Below are positions 1 through 7,522 of a stretch of 64,000 nucleotides of DNA, in pieces. Source of the stretch: Micromonospora ureilytica (GTDB taxonomy: Bacteria > Actinomycetota > Actinomycetes > Mycobacteriales > Micromonosporaceae); NCBI RefSeq assembly GCF_015751765.1, contig NZ_JADOTX010000001.1, forward strand, positions 3,782,001 to 3,846,000. Direction: 5' to 3'. The notes beneath the pieces were generated by a model. The model did no database searches, had not been told where the DNA came from, and saw only the letters and a program-made list of their open reading frames with translations. Both the position numbers and the translations under genes were made by a program. Position 1 is the stretch's first letter; each line of letters starts with the position of its first letter.

Positions 1-440
1 CCAGCTACGACGTGGTGGTCGCCGACGTGTTCTCCGGTGCGCGTACCCCGGCGCACCTGACGTCGGTGGAGTACGCGGCCGAGGTGGCCCGGGTGCTGCG
101 TCCCTCCGGTTGGTACCTGGCGAACCTGGCCGACGGCCCGCCGCTGCGGCACGCCCGTGGGCAGGTCGCCACGGTCCGTTCGGTGCTGCCGCGGGCCTGT
201 CTGGTCGGGGACGCGGCGGTGCTGCGCGGGCGCCGGTACGGGAATCTGGTGCTGGTCGCCGGGCGGTCCACGCCGCCGGTGCCGGAGCTGACCAGACGCG
301 CTGCCGGCGACTGGTTCCCCGGCCGGGTGGTGGCCGGCGACGAGCTGGATCGCTTCGCCAGCGGCGCGCAGATCGTCCGGGATGCCGACGCGACCGGCTC
401 CGATCCGCCACCGCCTGGCCTGTTCTCGGTGCGCCGCTGA
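1..440 (+). CDS. Spermidine synthase-like protein, C-terminal part (5' end outside window)
   Basis: The reading frame is open from the window edge (first full codon at position 3) and ends at TGA 438-440. The visible part begins SYDVVVADVFSG, which matches the acidic-residue strand of the Rossmann methyltransferase fold in spermidine/spermine synthases (the D-V-F segment that follows the substrate-binding site). It continues with a VARVLRPSGWYLANL helix-strand typical of that fold. Only about 145 residues are visible, so a fused N-terminal MFS-type membrane domain, common in actinobacterial members, cannot be judged. Polyamine synthesis is therefore not proven; many actinobacterial homologues have unknown substrates. 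The next gene starts about 260 bp downstream. Confidence 0.7.
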   Translation, partial: SYDVVVADVFSGARTPAHLTSVEYAAEVARVLRPSGWYLANLADGPPLRHARGQVATVRSVLPRACLVGDAAVLRGRRYGNLVLVAGRSTPPVPELTRRAAGDWFPGRVVAGDELDRFASGAQIVRDADATGSDPPPPGLFSVRR

Positions 441-641
441 CCGTCCACTCGACAACGCGCCGTAGATATTTTCGCCGATTGTTGATCCGTTGGGGCCGGT
501 GCTGCGTACCACCGGGCGGCCCACCTTGTGGGCCGGCGTTGGTCACGGACGATCCCGGAGGTCTGCATGCACGCGGTGGCGGCCGGTTGGCATGGCGACG
601 CGGTACGCGCTGACTGGTTGTCGGCGCGACCGTCGTCACGG

Positions 642-669
642 TCAACCTCGTCTGCCCGGGGGGTCGACG
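642..669 (+). promoter_or_regulatory. Candidate ECF-type promoter upstream of the sigma factor gene
   Basis: TCAACC at 642-647 is followed after 16-17 nt by CGACG (665-669). The same TCAACC with 16-nt spacing to CGTACC lies upstream of the lipoprotein at 2242. This resembles the AAC / CGT pattern of ECF sigma promoters and would place a transcript start shortly before GTG 699, consistent with autoregulation. It is pattern matching only. Confidence 0.3.
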
Positions 670-698
670 CGCGGGCGACGCCTCGCCAGAATGGTCCG

Positions 699-1259
699 GT
701 GACGCCGCGACCGGCGCCCGGGCGCCATCAGGCGACGTCAACCGAGGCCAGCCACTCCGACCAGTTGATCCGTCAGCTCTATGCCGAGCACGCGGGTCCG
801 TTGCTGATGTTCGTCATGCGCCTCACCGGGGGGGACCGGCAGCGCGCGGAGGACATCGTCCAGGAGACGCTGCTGCGGGCCTGGCGCAACGCGCACCGCC
901 TGGGCACCCAGGGGCAGGGGTCGTTGCGGCCGTGGTTGGTCACTGTGGCCCGCCGCATCGCCATCGACGAGCACCGCAGCCAGGAGGCCCGGCCGCCGGA
1001 GACGTACGACCGGGACCTCACCGCGTTCGCCGAGGCGGACAGCACCGACCGGGTGCTGCGGACCATGACGGTGGCGGACGCGCTGCGTACGCTCAGTCAG
1101 TCGCACCGGGAGATCCTGATCTCGACGTACTTCCGGGGGCGGACGGTGCCGGAGGCCGCCGAGGAGTTGGGCCTGCCGCTGGGCACCGCCAAGTCGAGGG
1201 TCTACTACGCGCTGCGCGCGCTGCGCACGGCTCTGCAGGAGCGGGGGGTGACAGAATGA
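699..1259 (+). CDS. ECF sigma factor (SigL-like, sigma-70 family)
   Basis: The 186-residue product has region 2 (LIRQLYAEHAGPLLMFVMRL, then AEDIVQETLLRAWRN, the -10 recognition helix), a short linker, and region 4 with a helix-turn-helix (YFRGRTVPEAAEELGLPLGTAKSRV) that would read the -35 element. GTG 699 was chosen because the conserved part begins soon after it, a CAGAAT hexamer lies 6 nt upstream (leaderless-type start), and codons upstream have lower G/C at third positions. An alternative start is ATG 567, which has a good GGAGG at 557-561 and would add 44 residues. The stop overlaps the ATG of the zinc anti-sigma gene (ATGA), so the two are translationally coupled. The arrangement is like mycobacterial sigL-rslA, but orthology is not established. 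Confidence 0.9.
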   Translation: MTPRPAPGRHQATSTEASHSDQLIRQLYAEHAGPLLMFVMRLTGGDRQRAEDIVQETLLRAWRNAHRLGTQGQGSLRPWLVTVARRIAIDEHRSQEARPPETYDRDLTAFAEADSTDRVLRTMTVADALRTLSQSHREILISTYFRGRTVPEAAEELGLPLGTAKSRVYYALRALRTALQERGVTE

Positions 1260-2038
1260 GCCGGCCGGACCACATGGACGTCGCGGCGTACGCGCTCGGT
1301 GTGCTCGACGAGCAGGACACTGAGCGGTTCGAGGAGCATCTCGCCACCTGCTGGGCGTGCGCGGCCGAGTTGGAGACGATGGTGCCGGTGGTGGGGCTGC
1401 TCTCCGACATCGACGGCGAGACGATGATGGCGCTGGAGCAGACGGCGACCGACCCGGCCCTACTGGACCGGACGCTCGGCGCGGTCCGGGCCCACCGGCG
1501 GCGTACCCGGTTTCGTCAGATGCTCGCGACGGCCGCCGCTGTGGTGGTCTTCGGCGGTCTGAGCGGGTACGGCTTCGTCAGTGTGACAGGCAACGAGCAG
1601 TCGCCGGGGGTGCTCGCCGAGTCGACGCCGAGTGCACCGAACGACCCGCCGACGAGCGTGCCGACGGCCGCACCGAGTGGCCCGGGTGTGGGCGGCACCG
1701 AGGTGGAGGGCGACCAGGTCGAGGCGACCGACCCGACCACCGGTGTGCAGACCACCATGTTCCTGGTGACCAAGGACTACGGCACCCGGATCAACTTCAG
1801 CCTGCGGAAGCTGCCCGGCCCACGCGTCTGCCGGCTGGTGGTGGTACGCAAGAACGGCAGCACCGAGGTCATCTCGAGCTGGTCGGTGCCGGATGGCGGT
1901 TATGGCACCAGCACCCGACCGCAGGGTCTCGAACTGAGCGCCTCGACGTCGGCTCTGCCGAAGGACATCAAGCAGCTCCAGGTGCAGTCGGTGGATGTCA
2001 ACGGCGTGGCGAGTCCGCTGGTCACCGTACCCATGTAG
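1256..2038 (+). CDS. Zinc-binding anti-sigma factor (RslA/RskA-like), membrane anchored
   Basis: The 260-residue protein starts with an anti-sigma domain containing the H-x3-C-x2-C zinc motif (His28, Cys32, Cys35 in EEHLATCWAC). It then has a single membrane segment at about 88-110, a Ser/Pro/Thr-rich extracytoplasmic linker (about 115-150) and an outer domain of about 110 residues. This is the usual plan of an anti-sigma factor that holds its ECF sigma at the membrane and releases it on an extracytoplasmic or redox signal. It overlaps the sigma gene by 4 nt, which identifies its partner. A strong hairpin follows the stop codon and probably ends the operon. Confidence 0.9.
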   Translation: MSRPDHMDVAAYALGVLDEQDTERFEEHLATCWACAAELETMVPVVGLLSDIDGETMMALEQTATDPALLDRTLGAVRAHRRRTRFRQMLATAAAVVVFGGLSGYGFVSVTGNEQSPGVLAESTPSAPNDPPTSVPTAAPSGPGVGGTEVEGDQVEATDPTTGVQTTMFLVTKDYGTRINFSLRKLPGPRVCRLVVVRKNGSTEVISSWSVPDGGYGTSTRPQGLELSASTSALPKDIKQLQVQSVDVNGVASPLVTVPM

Positions 2039-2051
2039 GCGCGCTTACCGC

Positions 2052-2088
2052 ATCGGCGCCGGTCATTACCACAATGACCGGCGCCGAT
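2052..2088 (+). terminator. Rho-independent-type terminator after the sigma/anti-sigma operon
   Basis: A perfect 16-bp inverted repeat (arms 2052-2067 and 2073-2088, arm begins ATCGGCGCCGG) with a 5-nt loop lies 13 bp after the anti-sigma stop. No T tract follows, as is common in actinobacteria. Confidence 0.8.
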
Positions 2089-2181
2089 CTGTCGTTGCGC
2101 GAGGAACCCCTCGCGAGGGCGTACGCAGCGCGGCCGGAAACGGTTCAATCGAATTACGTGAAATTGACCACTGTTACTACT

Positions 2182-2209
2182 TCAACCTTGACAGCCTGCC
2201 CGCCGTACC
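2182..2209 (+). promoter_or_regulatory. Candidate ECF promoter of the lipoprotein gene
   Basis: TCAACC (2182-2187), a 16-nt spacer, then CGTACC (2204-2209). This resembles the TGAACC-N16-CGT consensus known for mycobacterial SigL and shares its -35 with the sigma gene's own upstream region. An overlapping TTGACA (2188-2193) could instead serve the housekeeping sigma, but its -10 (TATGGG) is poor. Confidence 0.4.
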
Positions 2210-2241
2210 TATGGGTGAACTGTCAAGAATGAGGAGGGCAC

Positions 2242-2889
2242 GTGGCACAGATGAAGCGGACCGTCATCGTCGCGAGCGCGATGGTCGCACTAACGGCCTG
2301 CGCTCCCGCGGGTTACGACGGGGCGAACTCGAGCGCGGCCGAGCCGGTCGCCGTCGCCGCGGCCGAGCCCACCGCGACGGTTGAACCTGAGGCCTCGGCG
2401 TCCGCGGAGGCGCCGGCCGCCGACGCCCCGCCCGCGGACGTCGACCTGACCGAGAAGTTGGTCGGTAAGAGTGTCGCCCGGATGGGCAAGGTGGTCATCG
2501 ACCAGGACGGCTGGATCCTGTACCGCTTCGACAAGGACACCGCCGACCCGCCGTCGTCGAACTGCGTCGACAAGTGCGCCGAGGTGTGGCCCCCGGCACT
2601 GACCGACGGCAACCCGCAGCTCACCGGCGTCTCCGACGACAAGGTCGGCAGCGTGACCCGGCAGGACGGCACCCGTCAGCTCACCGTCGGCGGCTGGCCG
2701 GTCTACCGCTACATCGGTGACAAGAAGCCCGGTCAGTGGAAGGGCCAGGCTGTCGGTGGCACCTGGTTCGTGGTCCAGCCGGACGGCAAGAAGAACCTGA
2801 GCTGCCTGCCCAAGGGCACGCCGAAGGCGGTCGCACCGCCGGCGGACAGCGGCTCGAACGACGCAGGTGGCTCGGGCTACTCGTACTGA
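2242..2889 (+). CDS. Secreted lipoprotein with two COG4315-type repeats
   Basis: The 215-residue product has a signal peptide ending in a lipobox (MVALTAC), so it should be lipid-anchored outside the membrane. A low-complexity Ala/Glu/Pro stretch (about 20-70) is followed by two copies of the secreted repeat of unknown function (PF03640-like): one around DGWILYRFDKDT with NCVDKCAEVWPP, the second around GGWPVYRYIGDKKPGQWKGQ. Start GTG 2242 is preceded by GAGGAGGG; ATG 2251 is possible. The family's biochemical role is unknown; links to redox or metal stress are speculative. Its location just after an ECF sigma/anti-sigma operon and a shared promoter-like element suggest it is a regulon member. 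Confidence 0.85.
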   Translation: MAQMKRTVIVASAMVALTACAPAGYDGANSSAAEPVAVAAAEPTATVEPEASASAEAPAADAPPADVDLTEKLVGKSVARMGKVVIDQDGWILYRFDKDTADPPSSNCVDKCAEVWPPALTDGNPQLTGVSDDKVGSVTRQDGTRQLTVGGWPVYRYIGDKKPGQWKGQAVGGTWFVVQPDGKKNLSCLPKGTPKAVAPPADSGSNDAGGSGYSY

Positions 2890-2968
2890 GCCCGATCGCC
2901 CGTGAGGGCACGGTGGTCGGTCGTCGCCGGGGAGGGCGCGGCCGGCCACCGTCGTGTCCGGGGTGGGT

Positions 2969-4729
2969 TCAGGCGCGTTCCCACGGGCTCGGCACCGGGA
3001 AGTACGTCTCCAGGAACGGGATGAGCAGCGCCATCTGCCGGTCGAGGTCCTCCTCGACGGAGAACGCGTCATTCAGGCAGAACACCTGCCGATCCCGACG
3101 GGCGAGCAGGTGAGCCAACCGGGCGGGTGTGTCCGGGTGGGACAGCTCGGCAATGGTGTAGCGCAGGTTTCCCGGCGCCGCGCGACCGGTGTGGAACGCG
3201 TAGTAGTGGTGCAGCGACGAGGCGACCGACAGGTCGTCCATGCTGCGGAACTGACTCGCCGCGGTCCGCCGGTACTGCTGCGGGAACGTCTGCTCGATCT
3301 CCTGGAGCACGCTCCGCCGCAGCGCGTGCGGCATGTGCTTCATCTTCTGGGTCAGCACGGTGCCGAACCGCTCCGCGATCAACGCCCGGTTGTTCTTCCC
3401 AGCCGCCGACGACGGGATGTCCCCGGCGGCGGGTGGGCCCGGCGGCACCAGCGCCGGCGAGGGGAAGAACCAGGAGATGCCGTTGGCCAGGAAGAAGTCC
3501 TGGGGCAGCACCTCGGTGCCGAGGAAGACGTCGTCGTTGAAGTACAGGAAGTGCTCGGAGAGCCCGTCGATGTGGTGCAGTTGACTCTCGATGGCGTGCG
3601 AGTTGTACGTCGGCAGCACCGTCGGGTCGGTGAAGATCTCCCGGTGGCTGACCACCCGCAGCCCGGTGGCGGACGGGTCCAGCCAGGTCGGCACCTGGTC
3701 GTCGGTCACCACGTAGACATTGCGTACCCAGGGTGCGAACAGGTGCAGCGACCGCAGCGAGTAGCGCAGCTCGTCGCGGCTGAGGAAGCGGGCCGCGCTG
3801 GCCGCCTCCGCGTGGTACGGCACCCCGGCCACCTCGGCCCGCCGGCGTAGCCAGGCCGGGTCGGCGCCGTCGACCCAGGTGTAGACCACGTCGACCGGGA
3901 ACGGCACGTCGTCGGGGCGCGGCGCGGCGAACTCCGGACGGGTCCAGGCGGTCGCGGGCGCGGAGGTGGGCGCCAGGCCGGTGAACCGCGACTCCGGTAC
4001 GAGGACCAGCGGCGCCGCCACCGTCACCTGTTCGGCGACGATGTTGGGCCGCGGCGCGACGAGCGTGTCACCCTCCCGGGTCCAGAACTCGACGTCGCAC
4101 CCGTACTCCTGTCCCAGCACCAGCCGCCGCTGGGGGTCCGTCCAGTACCAGGTCAGCCGCAACACCGGGGCGTCCGCCAGCCGGTCCCAGGACTTCGGTT
4201 CGAACCCGGCGGCCGGCTGCCCGGTGTCGTCCGGCACGGAGACGTAGCCGGGGACCCGACCGCAGGCGGCGGCGAGCGCGGCGTACGACCGCGCGCGGTG
4301 CTCGGCGTCGACGGCCACCACCGACGATCGGGAGCTTTCGCCGCGTACCCGGAAGTGGGGTACGCCGGCCTCGTCGAGCGCCGCCGTCACCGCGGTGAGA
4401 TTGTCCAGTCGTGCCATCAGGGGTGTGACCGACGCCGCGACCCGGGCCACCCGGGGTCCCCGGTCGGCGGTGACGACCACCCGGTCCGCGCCGGCCAGCA
4501 ACTCCGGCTGGCGGCGGGCCAGCCGTTCGCCCCGGCGCTCGGAGAGGTTGCCGTCCCGCGCGGCCCGGGCGACCCACTGCTTCAGCTGGTGCCGGGCCCG
4601 GGGGCTCACCTTCGTCGCGATGGCACGCCGGGTCTGCGGGCTCAGCACCCGGCGGTACACCTCCACGAACCCGGTGGGTTCGGCCAGCGCGCGGGGTTGC
4701 TCCCCCGGCGGGGGCGTCACGCCGGTCAC
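2969..4729 (-). CDS. Stealth family phosphotransferase (capsule/exopolysaccharide type)
   Basis: The 586-residue product has the conserved Stealth blocks: CR1 (DVVYTWVDGADPAWL, about 280), CR2 (DELRYSLRSL through LPTYNSHAIESQL and FLYFNDDVFLG, about 318-405), CR3 (KNNRALIAERFG, MKHMPHALRRSVL, SSLHHYYAFHTGRA, about 445-520) and CR4 (VFCLNDAF, about 550). Stealth proteins transfer sugar-1-phosphate to a growing glycan and build phosphodiester-linked surface polymers. Start GTG 4729 gives a GTGA overlap with the upstream transferase gene, so it is the last gene of a coupled three-gene operon. The N-terminal ~240 residues are a divergent extension also present in its paralogue at 7523-9370. The acceptor and sugar are unknown. 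Confidence 0.9.
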   Translation of the reverse strand: MTGVTPPPGEQPRALAEPTGFVEVYRRVLSPQTRRAIATKVSPRARHQLKQWVARAARDGNLSERRGERLARRQPELLAGADRVVVTADRGPRVARVAASVTPLMARLDNLTAVTAALDEAGVPHFRVRGESSRSSVVAVDAEHRARSYAALAAACGRVPGYVSVPDDTGQPAAGFEPKSWDRLADAPVLRLTWYWTDPQRRLVLGQEYGCDVEFWTREGDTLVAPRPNIVAEQVTVAAPLVLVPESRFTGLAPTSAPATAWTRPEFAAPRPDDVPFPVDVVYTWVDGADPAWLRRRAEVAGVPYHAEAASAARFLSRDELRYSLRSLHLFAPWVRNVYVVTDDQVPTWLDPSATGLRVVSHREIFTDPTVLPTYNSHAIESQLHHIDGLSEHFLYFNDDVFLGTEVLPQDFFLANGISWFFPSPALVPPGPPAAGDIPSSAAGKNNRALIAERFGTVLTQKMKHMPHALRRSVLQEIEQTFPQQYRRTAASQFRSMDDLSVASSLHHYYAFHTGRAAPGNLRYTIAELSHPDTPARLAHLLARRDRQVFCLNDAFSVEEDLDRQMALLIPFLETYFPVPSPWERA

Positions 4730-7518
4730 CGCTGCGGGCCCGGCAGCGCCGCGATGGCGGCGGCCACCCGCTGGGAGTTGTTGCGGTCCTGAACGGCGAA
4801 GAAGTCGGCTGCCCGGCGCGAGTACTCCTCCTCGCGGACACACCCGTTCTCCAGGTAGCTGACGATCGCGTTCACCGTCTCCTCGGCGGTCGCACAGACC
4901 GGGCCGAACCCGTGGTTCTCGTGCTCGAAGTAGCCCTTGCGGTAGCCCCCGATGGAGAAGTATTCCTCCTTGTCGAAGTGGGCGTAGATCAGCGGAGTGC
5001 CAAGGTAGGCGACGTCGAAGGCGGTGGACGAATAGTCGGTGATGAAGAGGTCACACTGCCGCAGGGCGTCCTGCACGCTGCGCTGCGTCTGGTCCACCAC
5101 CGAGAACGACGGGTCCGCCGGCACCATCGCCGTCGACACGTTCCGCATCTCGTAGTGCGGAAGGAACTCCAGGGTGTAGCCGTGCCGCCGCAGGCTGAGT
5201 CGCAACTCCTCGCTGCCGAACAGCTCGCTCAGGAACCGGGCGTACCCGGACGTGTCGAACGGGAACCTGGGGCGCAGCGCAGGGTTGTACGACGGGCTGA
5301 CCAGGTAGCTGCGCCAGGTGGGCATCAGCAGAATCCGCCGCCCACCTCGCTCCGGGACCAGTGCGTCAAAGCGCGGGAAACCCAACCGCTGGGCCGCGTC
5401 GCCGTAGTCGAACTGCTTCGACACGTACTCGGCCTCCTGCCCGGCCGCGGCGACGAACAGGTCGACCCCGGTCTTGGCCCGGTGCAACCCGCCGCTGACG
5501 TCCTTGTCCGTGACGCCGTGCTGCAGGAAGACGCGGGCCGGGCCGATCCGCCAGTTGAGGTGCTTGAGGTACGGCCCCCGCTCCCAGCTTGACGGCAGCA
5601 TGTACGAGTCGATGTCGTAGGAATTGATCAGCTTGGTGGCGTGCAGCATGAGGAACTTGTGCCGGAACGAGTCGTACGTGACGACGTTGCCGAGCCCACG
5701 CAGCCTCTCCCGGTCCGGGCTGTCGCTGGCGATCACGTAGTAGGCGTTCCGCCTGCGCTCGACCTTGCGAAGGTGGCGGAACAGGTGCCAGGAGTTGTCC
5801 TGTGCGGTGTCCTTACGCTCGCCGACAAGCCAGATGTCGCGCCCGCGCATCAGCGGCTCGGTGATCAGACGCAGCAGGCGCTGCTTCCAGAAGGGTCGAC
5901 GGGAAAGGGCGTGTCGAAGGTCCTTGCGCACCAGCATCCGCCGCCACCGACGCCGGCCCTCGGCGCCACCGGCCCGCTGTACCAGCAGATTTGCGTTCTC
6001 CCGACCGTCGAAGCCCGGAAGGATTCGGGTGTCCCCGACGAGCTTCGTCACCGCGTCACGCAGGAAGGCCGCGGAGACCAGACACTGCCGGGACGCCTGA
6101 CCCGTCTCGGTGAGGAAGACGAGCCGCAGGAGGTGGCTGCCGGTACGCATCTGCGCGACGGGTACCTCGGCCACGAACCCGGACCACTCCCGGCTGTCGT
6201 CGGCGGACTTCAGGTCGCTGCGCCGCTCAAGCGTGGCGGGCACGGTCAGCTTGCTGCCCCGCAACCGCAGCCCGAGGGGCGTACGCATCGGACGGTGCAT
6301 GGGCAAGCCGTTGATCTGCACATGACCGGACAGCTTGAGGGCGTCCCCGGACTCGGTCAGCCGCGCCTGCTCCAACCGCACGGAGACCGCGCTCACCCTG
6401 GTCAACGGCAGTAGGGCCGGGGTGACCGGGTAGTCGAGGTGCAGCTCGCCGCCGCAGGCGACGACGCCGTGCACCCGCTCCCAGGGGCGCGCGAACAGGT
6501 CGAAGTCATAGGTCTTGAAGGCGAGGTAGGCCACCCGGTGCCGGGTGTCGGCGCTCCAGCGGGCGATGAAGGCCGGATCGACGTCCTGGTAGATCTGGGT
6601 GCACTTCTCGAAAATCCGCCACAGCGCGGCGTCGTCGAACAGGGTGTGCGCCCGCATCGCGAAACCCTGGTAGCTGCGCACCAGGAAGCGTTCCAGGACC
6701 TCGCGGCGGAAGACGTCCAACTCGGGCCGCAGACTGGCGAGGGTTTCGCAGAGTTCCAGGTGGTCCCAGTAGTTCTGCTCCCGGAGGAACAGGTTGTCCA
6801 TGATGGAGTTGCCGGTGTCCCGACGGCGGTACTGGTAGACGACCTCGTCGACCAGGGCGATGCGCTCGGCCTTGAGCAGCATCGGGATGGCCAGGAAAGC
6901 GTCCTCGAAGTGGACCCCCTCGCGGAACCGCAGGCCGTGCTGGCGCAGTTGGGCGAGGTCGTACAGCTTGTGGCACGGGCCGGCGTCGAAGATCAGATCC
7001 GGTGCGTCGACGACGGTCTCCAGCAGCCGGTCGCCCTTGCCGAAAGGCTTCTTCCAGAGGAACGCGGTCGGCTTCGGGAAGGTGTCCATGTCGCCGATGG
7101 CGATGCTCGCCTTGTGGGTCACGATCGCCTTGAGCAGCACCTCGATGGCGCGCGGCGGCAACAGGTCGTCGGAGTCGACGAACGCCACGTACGGGGTGTC
7201 GGCCAGGTCGAGCGCCACGTTGCGGGCCGCACCCGGGCCGCTGTTGCGCTGTTGCAGGGCCGTCACGTTGGAGTGCTCCGTGGCGAACTGCTTGGCCAGC
7301 AGATCGGAGCCGTCCGTGCTGCCGTCGTCGACCAGGATGACGTGGCACTGGCTGAAGACGGTCTGCGCCGCGATCGACCCGAGTGTCTCGGGCAGGTAGT
7401 CCGCGACGTTGTAGACCGGGACGATGATCGTGACCTGCGGGGCGGGGTCTACCACTCTGGACTCCACTGGAGAGGGTGCGGGAAACGCGGGGGGAACATC
7501 GGCACGCCGGGCTGGCAC
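4726..7518 (-). CDS. Bifunctional GT2 glycosyltransferase / CDP-glycerol glycerophosphotransferase-like protein
   Basis: This 930-residue protein fuses two enzymes. Residues about 28-250 are a family-2 glycosyltransferase (VTIIVPVYNVADYL, ILVDDGSTDGS, AFVDSDD carrying the metal/nucleotide-binding aspartates). Residues about 560-925 resemble teichoic-acid CDP-glycerol glycerophosphotransferases (LINSYDIDSY, FLQHGVTDKD with the catalytic-type His, RILLMPTWR, LFITDYSSTAFD). The middle part (about 350-500) is unassigned. Such fusions make polyol-phosphate or sugar-phosphate polymers at the cytoplasmic face. It starts at GTG 7518, 4 nt after one Stealth gene and overlapping the next by 4 nt. CDP-glycerol as donor is inferred from family only. 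Confidence 0.88.
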   Translation of the reverse strand: MPARRADVPPAFPAPSPVESRVVDPAPQVTIIVPVYNVADYLPETLGSIAAQTVFSQCHVILVDDGSTDGSDLLAKQFATEHSNVTALQQRNSGPGAARNVALDLADTPYVAFVDSDDLLPPRAIEVLLKAIVTHKASIAIGDMDTFPKPTAFLWKKPFGKGDRLLETVVDAPDLIFDAGPCHKLYDLAQLRQHGLRFREGVHFEDAFLAIPMLLKAERIALVDEVVYQYRRRDTGNSIMDNLFLREQNYWDHLELCETLASLRPELDVFRREVLERFLVRSYQGFAMRAHTLFDDAALWRIFEKCTQIYQDVDPAFIARWSADTRHRVAYLAFKTYDFDLFARPWERVHGVVACGGELHLDYPVTPALLPLTRVSAVSVRLEQARLTESGDALKLSGHVQINGLPMHRPMRTPLGLRLRGSKLTVPATLERRSDLKSADDSREWSGFVAEVPVAQMRTGSHLLRLVFLTETGQASRQCLVSAAFLRDAVTKLVGDTRILPGFDGRENANLLVQRAGGAEGRRRWRRMLVRKDLRHALSRRPFWKQRLLRLITEPLMRGRDIWLVGERKDTAQDNSWHLFRHLRKVERRRNAYYVIASDSPDRERLRGLGNVVTYDSFRHKFLMLHATKLINSYDIDSYMLPSSWERGPYLKHLNWRIGPARVFLQHGVTDKDVSGGLHRAKTGVDLFVAAAGQEAEYVSKQFDYGDAAQRLGFPRFDALVPERGGRRILLMPTWRSYLVSPSYNPALRPRFPFDTSGYARFLSELFGSEELRLSLRRHGYTLEFLPHYEMRNVSTAMVPADPSFSVVDQTQRSVQDALRQCDLFITDYSSTAFDVAYLGTPLIYAHFDKEEYFSIGGYRKGYFEHENHGFGPVCATAEETVNAIVSYLENGCVREEEYSRRAADFFAVQDRNNSQRVAAAIAALPGPQR

Positions 7519-7522
7519 GGGC

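Noticed and set aside
528..698. N-terminal extension of the sigma factor (starts at 528 or 567)
   Set aside because: Codon third positions become less G/C rich and the candidate promoter lies inside it; ATG 567 has a good ribosome site and remains an alternative.
2954..3850. 298-codon plus-strand frame opposite the Stealth gene at 2969-4729
   Set aside because: Shadow frame; contains no family signature, and the opposite strand is clearly coding.
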